Shown here piece by piece: positions 1 through 6,558 of a stretch of 9,058 nucleotides of DNA. Position 1 is the stretch's first letter; every line of letters begins with the position of its first letter. The notes under the pieces are model-generated. The model was not told the origin of the DNA. It worked only from the letters and a program-made list of their open reading frames with translations, and ran no database searches. The DNA comes from Bacteroidales bacterium 45-6 (lineage in GTDB: Bacteria; Bacteroidota; Bacteroidia; Bacteroidales; Dysgonomonadaceae), in contig MKRS01000386.1 of the NCBI GenBank assembly GCA_001897035.1, forward strand, positions 1-9,058. The letters run 5' to 3'. Position numbers and translations under genes: made by a program.

Positions 1-4
1 CGCT

Positions 5-823
5 ATGAAAAACAAAAAATATATATATTCGATTTTGGCAGCCGGACTGATGGCATTCGCCATGCAATCTTGTTATCAAGACTTGGGGCAAACCCCCGGA
101 TTCGACTATCCGCAACAACCGCCCAAGGCTCCTATTGACGAGACGGGACAGATCTTCCACGCCTCCTTCAACGTTGGGTTCAAGGATACTGTCAGTGGCG
201 TGTCTCCTACCGTGGTGGGAACGCCCACCTTGAGCACCGGAATCATATCCAAGGCTTACACAGGAGCAACCGGAGCTTATTTGACCTTCAAGTTGTCCGA
301 CTTGAAAGCAACTTTCGGCACCGATTTCACCATCGGATTCTGGTACAAAGTGAACGGAACACCCGACAGAGCCGGTATCATAGTGGTTGGACCTCCCACC
401 AGTGGAGCAGGAGCTGATGCGCAAAACAACCGGACTTCCGGATTCCGCATCTTCCGTGAAAACGCCGACGGCAAGCAACGGATCAAGGCAAATGTGGGAG
501 ATGGCACGGGCGACACTTGGCTTGACGGAGGATCAAAAGGCGACGTTGACCCCGCTACTGCTGGTTGGAAATACATCACATTGACCATGACAACGGGTAC
601 CGCCACTTTCTACATCGACGGAGATGTGGTGGCAACGTCCTCCACGTTTGCCAAAATCAGTTGGACAGGATGCGACATCATGTCGATTGGATCCGGAGCA
701 CCGCGCTTCACCGAGTGGGGGCACTATTCCGACTTGAGCCGCATTGATGACATCCGCATCTACAGCAAGGCTTTGACTGCCGCTCAAATAAAAGAGATCG
801 TAAATCACGAGTCAGACAATTAA
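5..823 (+). CDS. LamG/concanavalin-like lectin lipoprotein, putative surface glycan-binding protein
   Basis: The protein has 272 aa. It opens with a lipoprotein signal peptide: basic MKNKK, a hydrophobic stretch, then a lipobox-like MQSC with the acylated Cys at 23. A Pro-rich linker follows (about 33-45). Residues about 48-268 look like a Laminin_G_3/concanavalin-type beta-sandwich: the opening GQIFHASF strand, FTIGFWYKV, GWKYITLTM, TATFYIDGDVV and the closing SRIDDIRIYSKALTAAQI are the usual landmarks of this fold. No catalytic residues are recognised, so a binding role is more likely than hydrolysis. In Bacteroidota PULs such proteins often follow SusC/SusD and act as outer-membrane glycan-binding lipoproteins; that role is inferred from context. 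The start at base 5 gives a complete signal peptide, so the gene looks intact although its upstream region is outside the window. A strong terminator follows, so it probably ends an upstream transcription unit. Confidence 0.8.
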   Translation: MKNKKYIYSILAAGLMAFAMQSCYQDLGQTPGFDYPQQPPKAPIDETGQIFHASFNVGFKDTVSGVSPTVVGTPTLSTGIISKAYTGATGAYLTFKLSDLKATFGTDFTIGFWYKVNGTPDRAGIIVVGPPTSGAGADAQNNRTSGFRIFRENADGKQRIKANVGDGTGDTWLDGGSKGDVDPATAGWKYITLTMTTGTATFYIDGDVVATSSTFAKISWTGCDIMSIGSGAPRFTEWGHYSDLSRIDDIRIYSKALTAAQIKEIVNHESDN

Positions 824-836
824 AACCAAATTAATT

Positions 837-882
837 CTCTGCCCGGTGGGCATCGGCCATTGTCCGGGCAGAGGATTTTTTT
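837..882 (+). terminator. Intrinsic terminator after the LamG lipoprotein gene
   Basis: A perfect 10-bp GC-rich stem (CTCTGCCCGG at 837-846 with CCGGGCAGAG at 864-873) encloses a 17-nt loop and is followed by seven T (876-882). It sits 13 nt after the stop codon. This is a classic rho-independent terminator on the + strand and separates the lectin gene from the glycosidase genes, although partial read-through into them is possible. Confidence 0.88.
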
Positions 883-896
883 ATTATCCTTTTCAA

Positions 897-924
897 GAAA
901 TACATACAATAAAATACATACGAT
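897..924 (+). repeat. Tandem 14-bp direct repeat, candidate operator upstream of the first GH144 gene
   Basis: Two abutting 14-bp copies, GAAATACATACAAT (897-910) and AAAATACATACGAT (911-924), agree at 12 of 14 positions and share the 10-mer AAATACATAC. They lie between the upstream terminator and the first GH144 start, about 85-110 nt before the ATG. Direct repeats with a spacing near a helical turn are a common form of binding site for PUL regulators, but no regulator is encoded here and the role is inferred. I find no convincing TAnnTTTG promoter element in 883-1007. Confidence 0.45.
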
Positions 925-1007
925 CTGGTTTCTGCTAAAAGGCCAAAGTGGCCAGTCTCAAAAAATCAGGTGGCATCACTTGCCTCCTAATAGGAAAATT
1001 TAAACCC

Positions 1008-2675
1008 ATGAAAGATTTTAAAAAGTCAGTTTGGAATATCACCTTATTGCTCTCAGTATTGTGGCTGTTTGGCTGCAGTAAAGGAAATAGCGACACGGGA
1101 AGCGCTGATGATTTTAAAATCACAGGCATTAGCGCGAATGCCACCAGCAACAAGGATGGCTTTGTGAACGCCAATCCACGTCAACTGTCCATCACGTTGA
1201 CTTTTTCTGACGCCATAGACCCGAAAACAGTCGATGGCAACATCCAATTGAAAGACAACAGCAACACGAAGCTTGCTCTAAATATATCCTACGACACGGG
1301 GGCAAAAACTATCCATGTCTCACCGGCAGATGTTCTGGGTTCCTACACGAACTATTCATTCGTCATCTGGCCTAACATCAAATCGGCTGATGGCACTCCG
1401 CTTTTCAGTGGGAAAACCTATTCCATTACCACTTCGGTGGATTCCACCGACAAATTCACCCGGATTCCCTATGACGACTTGCTCACCCTTGTCCAAAGGC
1501 AAACCTTCAACTATTTTTGGGATTTTGGACATCCCACCTCGGGAATGGCGAGGGAAAGAAGTTCGTCGGGCGACGTAGTCACGACGGGAGGAACGGGTTT
1601 CGGGATCATGGCCATGATAGTCGCCATCGAACGAGGATTCATTTCAAGGCAAGAGGGATTGGATCGTATCCAAAAGATCGTCAATTTCTTGGACAACAAA
1701 TGCACGAAATATCACGGAGCTTTTTCGCACTGGATCAACGGTGCGACAGGCGCAACTGTCCCTTTCAGCCAGTACGACGATGGTGCCGACTTAGTGGAAA
1801 CATCCTACATGTTTCAGGCTCTGCTTACCGTACAGCAGTATTTCAGTAAGCCGGTGGATGCTGAATCGCAATTGCGTTCGCAGATCGACAGGCTCTGGCG
1901 GGCGGTGGAATGGACTTGGTTTCAGAAAGACGGCGAAAAGGCTCTCTATTGGCACTGGAGTGCCAACTACGGATGGAAAATGAACATGAAGATTACGGGC
2001 TGGAACGAGGCATTGATCGTTTATGTGCTGGCGGCTTCTTCCCCCACTTATCCTATTTCGAAAGATGTTTACACCGAAGGTTGGGCACGCTACGGCAGCA
2101 TCACCAACGGCAGAACGTTCTACCAATACCTCCTCCCCTTGGGTGAGGATTATGGAGGTCCCTTGTTCTTCAGCCACTATTCGTTCTTGGGTTTGAATCC
2201 CAAGAAACTAAAGGATACGTATGCCGATTACTGGATGCAAAACCGCAACCATTCGCTCATCAATTACAACTATTGCATCACCAACCCCAAATCCTATGCG
2301 GGATACAGTGCCGATTGCTGGGGACTTACCGCAAGTGACGAAAAGGATGGTTATGCTGCACATTCACCAACGAACGATAACGGCACCATCACACCCACGG
2401 CAGCTTTGTCGGCCATGCCTTACACGCCCGACGAATCCAAGAAAGCGTTGGAATTCTTCTATTACAAGCTGGGCGATAAGATTTGGAAGAACTATGGTTT
2501 CGCGGAAGCTTTCAACTTGTCTCAGGGATGGTACTCCGACCAGTATCTGGCGATTGACGAAGGTCCTATCATCTTGATGATCGAAAACTACAGGAGCGGT
2601 TTGCTGTGGAATACATTCATGTCGAGCCCTTATGTAGTCAACGGATTAGGCCTGCTTGGATTTACCACGTCATAG
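1008..2675 (+). CDS. GH144 beta-1,2-glucanase-family lipoprotein with N-terminal Ig-like domain (probable endo-acting)
   Basis: The protein has 555 aa from the ATG at 1008. That start places a lipoprotein signal directly at the N-terminus (MKDFKKS, hydrophobic core, lipobox LFGC, Cys23); the frame stays open upstream to a GTG at 948, but the added 20 residues would bury the signal. Residues about 37-146 resemble a Big_5/SbsA Ig-like domain (LSITLTFSDAIDPKTV, ending in KTYSITTSVD). Residues about 155-550 form a GH144 (Pfam Glycoamylase) catalytic domain: RQTFNYFWDFGHPTSGMARE, YDDGADLVETSYM, YWHWS, GWNEALIVY, GPLFFSHYSFLGLNP, SPTAALS-type TPTAALSAM, and IENYRSGLLW. Acidic residues D257, D261, E264 and E334 line up with those I recall as important in C. 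pinensis CpSGL (D135, D139, E142, E211). The family cleaves beta-1,2-glucan. The Ig-like spacer and lipid anchor suggest a surface enzyme cutting polymer, which is inference. It is paralogous to the gene at 5128. Confidence 0.87.
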   Translation: MKDFKKSVWNITLLLSVLWLFGCSKGNSDTGSADDFKITGISANATSNKDGFVNANPRQLSITLTFSDAIDPKTVDGNIQLKDNSNTKLALNISYDTGAKTIHVSPADVLGSYTNYSFVIWPNIKSADGTPLFSGKTYSITTSVDSTDKFTRIPYDDLLTLVQRQTFNYFWDFGHPTSGMARERSSSGDVVTTGGTGFGIMAMIVAIERGFISRQEGLDRIQKIVNFLDNKCTKYHGAFSHWINGATGATVPFSQYDDGADLVETSYMFQALLTVQQYFSKPVDAESQLRSQIDRLWRAVEWTWFQKDGEKALYWHWSANYGWKMNMKITGWNEALIVYVLAASSPTYPISKDVYTEGWARYGSITNGRTFYQYLLPLGEDYGGPLFFSHYSFLGLNPKKLKDTYADYWMQNRNHSLINYNYCITNPKSYAGYSADCWGLTASDEKDGYAAHSPTNDNGTITPTAALSAMPYTPDESKKALEFFYYKLGDKIWKNYGFAEAFNLSQGWYSDQYLAIDEGPIILMIENYRSGLLWNTFMSSPYVVNGLGLLGFTTS

Positions 2676-2716
2676 CAAGAAGCAGGACAGAGAAGAATAC
2701 GAGCGGATAAACTGTA

Positions 2717-2748
2717 TTTGCTAAGGTTTTTTATACGAGTTAGCTATG
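2717..2748 (+). promoter_or_regulatory. Candidate Bacteroides-type promoter upstream of the GH3 gene
   Basis: TTTG at 2717-2720 (the -33 element) is followed after 20 nt by TAGCTATG at 2741-2748, which matches 7 of the 8 positions of the -7 consensus TAnnTTTG. Transcription would begin near 2753-2756, leaving a leader of about 60 nt before the ATG at 2814. Such matches arise by chance in AT-rich spacers, so this is a candidate only. It overlaps the nested inverted repeat at 2734-2769. Confidence 0.4.
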
Positions 2749-2769
2749 TCGTAATAGCTTCTCCTCGTA
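2734..2769 (+). promoter_or_regulatory. Nested inverted repeat (two-part hairpin) in the GH144-GH3 spacer
   Basis: The outer arms are TACGAG (2734-2739) and CTCGTA (2764-2769); the inner arms are AGCTAT (2742-2747) and ATAGCT (2754-2759). Both pairs are perfect, separated by a small asymmetric internal loop (2 nt on one side, 4 on the other), with a 6-nt apical loop. No T-tract follows, so it is not a standard terminator. In a transcript reading through from the first GH144 gene it could be a stabilising or processing hairpin. As DNA it covers the candidate -7 element and could be an operator. Confidence 0.5.
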
Positions 2770-2813
2770 GCTTAACGAATAAAATTATACATCTAAAAAA
2801 TATAATTCTGATT

Positions 2814-5126
2814 ATGGAAAATAAAGTAAACAAATTTGCATTTGTGCTCCTTTGCCTCATGTTTTTCTTGTCGCCGGGAGTTAAGTCTCAAACAACAGGT
2901 CAAAACGTTGAGATGAAAAAATTTATCGACAACTTGATGTTGAAAATGACGTTGGAAGAGAAATTGGGGCAGCTGAACTTGCCAAGTTCGGGCGACATCA
3001 TCACCGGTGAAGCCAAGAGCAGCGACATCGCCACCAAGATCAAGCAAGGCAAAGTAGGTGGATTGTTCAACATAAAGGGGGTGGACAAAATCCGTGAGGT
3101 GCAGCGTGTAGCTGTCGAAGAAAGCCGTCTGCATATTCCGCTCCTGTTCGGAATGGACGTCATCCATGGGTATGAAACTACTTTCCCCATTCCTTTAGGT
3201 TTGGCAGCCACTTGGAACATGTCGGCTATCGAGCAATCGGCACGTATTGCCGCCATTGAAGCCAGTGCCAACGGCATTTGCTGGACATTCAGCCCGATGG
3301 TGGACATTGCCCGCGATCCTCGCTGGGGACGCATGGCCGAAGGTAGCGGTGAAGATCCCTTCCTGGGTGGACAAATCGCCAAAGCCATGGTTTACGGATA
3401 CCAAGGCCGTGGTGCCGACAGATACAAACTCAATTCCAACATCATGGCCTGCGTGAAGCATTATGCGCTCTATGGCGCAGCCGAAGCTGGGCGCGATTAC
3501 AACACCACCGACATGAGCCGTTACCGGATGTTCAACGAATACCTCTACCCCTACCAAGCCGCTGTGGATGCAGGGGTAGGAAGTGTGATGGCCTCCTTCA
3601 ATGAAGTGGACGGCATTCCCGCCACAGCCAACAAGTACCTGATGACCGACGTGCTCCGCACAAAATGGGGCTTCAACGGTTTCGTGGTGACAGATTTCAC
3701 GGGAATCTTGGAAATGGTGGATCACGGAATTGGTGATTTTCAAACTGTATCAATCAAAGCGCTGACAGCTGGTATCGATATGGATATGGTGGCCGAAGGC
3801 CTGCCTTCGTTGGGAAAAGCATTGAAGGAAGGAAAAGTGACCATTGCCGAAATCAACCAAGCGTGTCGCCGCGTGCTGGAAGCCAAATACAAATTGGGAT
3901 TGTTTAAAGATCCATACAAATACTGCAATCTCGACCGCGCTGCAAAGGAAACGTTCACAGCCGACCACAGGGCTACTGCCCGCCAGATTGCAACCGAGAG
4001 TTTTGTGTTGCTGAAGAACGAAAAAAGCCTGCTGCCATTAGCCAAGAAAGGCAAGATCGCAGTGATTGGGCCGCTCGGGAACAGCAAGGCCAATATGCCC
4101 GGAACGTGGAGTGTGGCGGCAAGATTTGACGATGCTGTCACGGTGTTGGAAGGGTTGAAGGCTGCCGTGGGTGACAAAGCCGAAGTGGCTTATGCCAAGG
4201 GAAGCAACTTGGTGCAGGATTCTGTTTACGAGAAAAATGCTACCATGTTCGACCGTAATCTCAACCGCGGCAAAGACGGGAAAACCGACAAGCAAATGCT
4301 CGAAGAAGCCTTGCAACTGGCCAACCAATCGGATGTGATCGTGGCCACATTGGGCGAATCGTCCGAAATGAGCGGAGAGTCGAGTAGCCGCAGCGACATT
4401 GGCATGCCCGATGTGCAGGCCACTTTGTTGCGCGAATTGATGAAGACCGGGAAACCTGTGGTGCTTGTTCTCTTCTCGGGACGGGCCATGACCCTCGGTT
4501 GGGAAAAAGAAAACGTGCCGGCCATCCTCAACGTGTGGTTTGGAGGTACCGAAGCCGGCAGTGCCATCGCCGATGTGCTGTTTGGCGATGTGAGTCCGAG
4601 CGGAAAACTGCCGGTGACATTCCCCCAAAATGTAGGACAAATTCCCCTTTTCTACAATCATAAGAACACGGGCCGCCCACTTCCCGAAGGAAAATGGTTC
4701 CAAAAATTTAGAAGCAACTATTTGGATGTGTCCAACGATCCGGCATTCCCGTTCGGCTTTGGATTGAGCTACACCACATTCAGCTATGGCGATGTGAAGC
4801 TGTCTGACTCCAAAATGGCAGCCAACGGTTCGCTCACAGCAAGCGTGACAGTATCCAACACGGGCAAAACGGACGGCGCCGAAGTGGTGCAGCTCTATAT
4901 CCGCGACTTGGTGGGAAGCACCACTCGCCCCGTAAAAGAATTGAAGGGCTTTGAAAAGATATTCTTGAAACCCGGCGAATCCAAGACAGTGACGTTTAAG
5001 ATCACTCCCGAGATGCTGAAATTCTACAACTTCGACTTGAAGTATGTGGCCGAGCCGGGTGATTTTATCGTGATGCTGGGAGGAGATAGCCAGAGTGTAA
5101 AATCGGCAAAGTTTACCTTAGAATAA
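2814..5126 (+). CDS. GH3 beta-glucosidase (BglX-like), probable beta-1,2-glucooligosaccharide/sophorose hydrolase
   Basis: From the ATG at 2814 the protein has 770 aa, near the 765 aa of E. coli BglX. This start gives a clean SPI signal (MENKVNKF, hydrophobic core, cleavage before Gln26); the frame is open back to a TTG at 2718, but that leader resembles no signal and lies in AT-rich spacer. Domains: a TIM barrel (about 40-365) with GMDVIHGYETTFPIPLG, DPRWGR, KHY (K215-H216) and GFVVTDF, whose Asp294 is the expected nucleophile; an alpha/beta sandwich (about 395-625) with LGESSEMSGESSSRSD, where E522 aligns with the BglX acid/base; then PFGFGLSYTTF and an FN3-like domain (about 670-765). The enzyme should release glucose from the non-reducing ends of beta-glucosides in the periplasm. 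Family alone does not fix the linkage; its position between two GH144 genes and the known Bacteroides BT_3567 activity favour beta-1,2. The next gene starts one base after its stop. Confidence 0.93.
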   Translation: MENKVNKFAFVLLCLMFFLSPGVKSQTTGQNVEMKKFIDNLMLKMTLEEKLGQLNLPSSGDIITGEAKSSDIATKIKQGKVGGLFNIKGVDKIREVQRVAVEESRLHIPLLFGMDVIHGYETTFPIPLGLAATWNMSAIEQSARIAAIEASANGICWTFSPMVDIARDPRWGRMAEGSGEDPFLGGQIAKAMVYGYQGRGADRYKLNSNIMACVKHYALYGAAEAGRDYNTTDMSRYRMFNEYLYPYQAAVDAGVGSVMASFNEVDGIPATANKYLMTDVLRTKWGFNGFVVTDFTGILEMVDHGIGDFQTVSIKALTAGIDMDMVAEGLPSLGKALKEGKVTIAEINQACRRVLEAKYKLGLFKDPYKYCNLDRAAKETFTADHRATARQIATESFVLLKNEKSLLPLAKKGKIAVIGPLGNSKANMPGTWSVAARFDDAVTVLEGLKAAVGDKAEVAYAKGSNLVQDSVYEKNATMFDRNLNRGKDGKTDKQMLEEALQLANQSDVIVATLGESSEMSGESSSRSDIGMPDVQATLLRELMKTGKPVVLVLFSGRAMTLGWEKENVPAILNVWFGGTEAGSAIADVLFGDVSPSGKLPVTFPQNVGQIPLFYNHKNTGRPLPEGKWFQKFRSNYLDVSNDPAFPFGFGLSYTTFSYGDVKLSDSKMAANGSLTASVTVSNTGKTDGAEVVQLYIRDLVGSTTRPVKELKGFEKIFLKPGESKTVTFKITPEMLKFYNFDLKYVAEPGDFIVMLGGDSQSVKSAKFTLE

Positions 5127-5127
5127 C

Positions 5128-6492
5128 ATGGGCAATTATTTCAAAATCAATACTACTGTTTGGTTCATTACTCTGTTGGTAGTCAGTTGCAGCAGCCAGA
5201 AGTCGCTGGTGGCCTCGAAAACTGCTGCAACTCACTATTCGGAGAGAGCATCCATTTCGGACGAAGCCTTGCTTGATAGCGTGCAGAGGCGCACATTCCT
5301 CTATTTTTGGGATGGCGCCGAACCGACAAGTGGCATGGCCCGCGAACGGTATCATGTGGACAATGTGTATCTCGAAAACGACATGAACGTGGTGACTTCC
5401 GGTGGTAGCGGATTCGGCATCATGGCCATTATAGCCGGCATCAACCGTGGTTATGTATCCAAGCAGGCAGGTTTCGAACGCTTGTCGAAGATTGTCTCTT
5501 TTCTTGAAAAATCCGATTCCTATCACGGAGTGTTTCCTCACTGGTGGTATGGCGAAACGGGAAAGGTGAAAGGTTTCAGCAAGAATGACAACGGCGGCGA
5601 CTTGGTGGAAACATCCTTCCTGATGCAAGGCTTACTCGTTGCCCACCAATATTACGTGAATGGAAATAAGGACGAAAAAGCATTGGCCGCCCGCATCGAC
5701 AAGCTGTGGAAAGCCGTGCAATGGAGCTGGCACACCAACGGGGAGAACGTGTTGTTCTGGCATTGGAGCCCCGACCATTCCTGGGAAATGAATTTTCGCA
5801 TTAGAGGCTTCAACGAATGCCTCATCACCTATATTCTTGCAGCTTCATCCCCAACCTACGGAGTCTCTTCCGCTGTCTATCACGATGGCTGGGCGGACAA
5901 AGGTAAATTGATTGAGCCACACAAGCTGGAAGGTTATCCGTTGAATATGCACTATCAAAGCGTGAGCGGTGCAGGCCCCTTGTTCTGGGCGCATTATTCG
6001 TTTCTGGGTTTGAACCCCCATGGGCTGAAAGACCGCTATGCGGATTATTTTCGGGAAATGAAAAATTACACGCTAATCAACCGCGCCTATTGCCTTCGGA
6101 ACCCGAAGGGATTCAAAGGCTATGGAAACAACAGTTGGGGATTGACTGCAAGTTATTCGGTGAAAGGTTATGCGGCACACGAACCGCATGAGAACAACGA
6201 TTTGGGTGTCATCTCACCCACGGCGGCTCTTTCGTCCATCGTTTATACGCCGAAAGAGTCGATGAAGGTGATGCACTATCTCTACAACCAGCTTGGCGAC
6301 AAGATGTGGGGCAAATACGGGTTCTACGATGCTTACAGCGAAACCGACAACTGGTATCTCAAACGTTACTTAGCCATCGACCAAGGGCCGATTGCCGTCA
6401 TGATCGAAAATTATCGTTCAGGCCTCATCTGGAAATTGTTCATGAGCCATCCCGACGTGCAGAATGGACTCCGGAAGCTTGGCTTTGAATGA
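5128..6492 (+). CDS. GH144 lipoprotein, compact form, possible exo-acting sophorohydrolase
   Basis: The protein has 454 aa, and only one base separates its ATG from the GH3 stop, indicating cotranscription and likely translational coupling. The N-terminus is a lipoprotein signal with lipobox VVSC (Cys21), followed by a short linker without acidic residues (SSQKSLVASKT), which suits periplasmic rather than surface placement (inferred). Residues about 45-453 are the GH144 catalytic domain, clearly paralogous to the protein at 1008-2675 over RRTFLYFWDGAEPTSGMARE, GGDLVETSF, FWHWSPDHSWEMN, GFNECLITY, GPLFWAHYSFLGLNP, SPTAALSS and IENYRSGLIW. D154, D158, E161 and E230 have exactly the spacing of the CpSGL residues I recall (D135, D139, E142, E211). 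Unlike the first copy it lacks the Ig-like domain and carries a longer loop at about 75-87 (YHVDNVYLENDMN). The P. distasonis relative BDI_3064 is an exo-enzyme releasing sophorose; an exo role is plausible but unproven here. Confidence 0.87.
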   Translation: MGNYFKINTTVWFITLLVVSCSSQKSLVASKTAATHYSERASISDEALLDSVQRRTFLYFWDGAEPTSGMARERYHVDNVYLENDMNVVTSGGSGFGIMAIIAGINRGYVSKQAGFERLSKIVSFLEKSDSYHGVFPHWWYGETGKVKGFSKNDNGGDLVETSFLMQGLLVAHQYYVNGNKDEKALAARIDKLWKAVQWSWHTNGENVLFWHWSPDHSWEMNFRIRGFNECLITYILAASSPTYGVSSAVYHDGWADKGKLIEPHKLEGYPLNMHYQSVSGAGPLFWAHYSFLGLNPHGLKDRYADYFREMKNYTLINRAYCLRNPKGFKGYGNNSWGLTASYSVKGYAAHEPHENNDLGVISPTAALSSIVYTPKESMKVMHYLYNQLGDKMWGKYGFYDAYSETDNWYLKRYLAIDQGPIAVMIENYRSGLIWKLFMSHPDVQNGLRKLGFE

Positions 6493-6537
6493 GAATCATT
6501 GAATGACTGAATAAAAGAATGACTGATTCAATAATTC
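6493..6537 (+). repeat. Imperfect inverted repeat in the GH144/GH43-like spacer
   Basis: Two 12-nt arms, GAATCATTGAAT (6493-6504) and ATTCAATAATTC (6526-6537), pair at 11 of 12 positions around a 21-nt loop. The left arm begins directly after the GH144 stop. The spacer also holds a direct repeat GAATGACTGA (6501-6510 and 6517-6526). The stem is AT-rich and is followed by only three T and then an A-tract, so it is a poor terminator; an mRNA-stabilising or processing hairpin between operon genes is possible. Confidence 0.5.
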
Positions 6538-6558
6538 TTTAAAAAAATCCGTTTCTTC

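Noticed and set aside
941..953. Small palindrome GGCC-N5-GGCC in the leader of the first GH144 gene
   Set aside because: A four-pair stem is too short to distinguish from chance, and no T-tract or second element accompanies it.
948..1007. Upstream GTG extension of the first GH144 reading frame
   Set aside because: The extra 20 residues precede a complete lipoprotein signal peptide that begins exactly at the ATG at 1008; an internal signal with a non-hydrophobic leader is unlikely.
2718..2813. Upstream TTG extension of the GH3 reading frame
   Set aside because: It reads through AT-rich spacer containing a promoter candidate and hairpin, and would hide the clean SPI signal that begins at the ATG at 2814.
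3195..4703. Several antisense open frames opposite the GH3 gene
   Set aside because: They have no family resemblance and lie entirely opposite conserved GH3 motifs including the nucleophile and acid/base regions.
6499..6540. Possible promoter between the second GH144 and the GH43-like gene
   Set aside because: The best match to the -7 consensus (TAATTCTT) misses two of the six fixed bases; cotranscription with the preceding gene is simpler.
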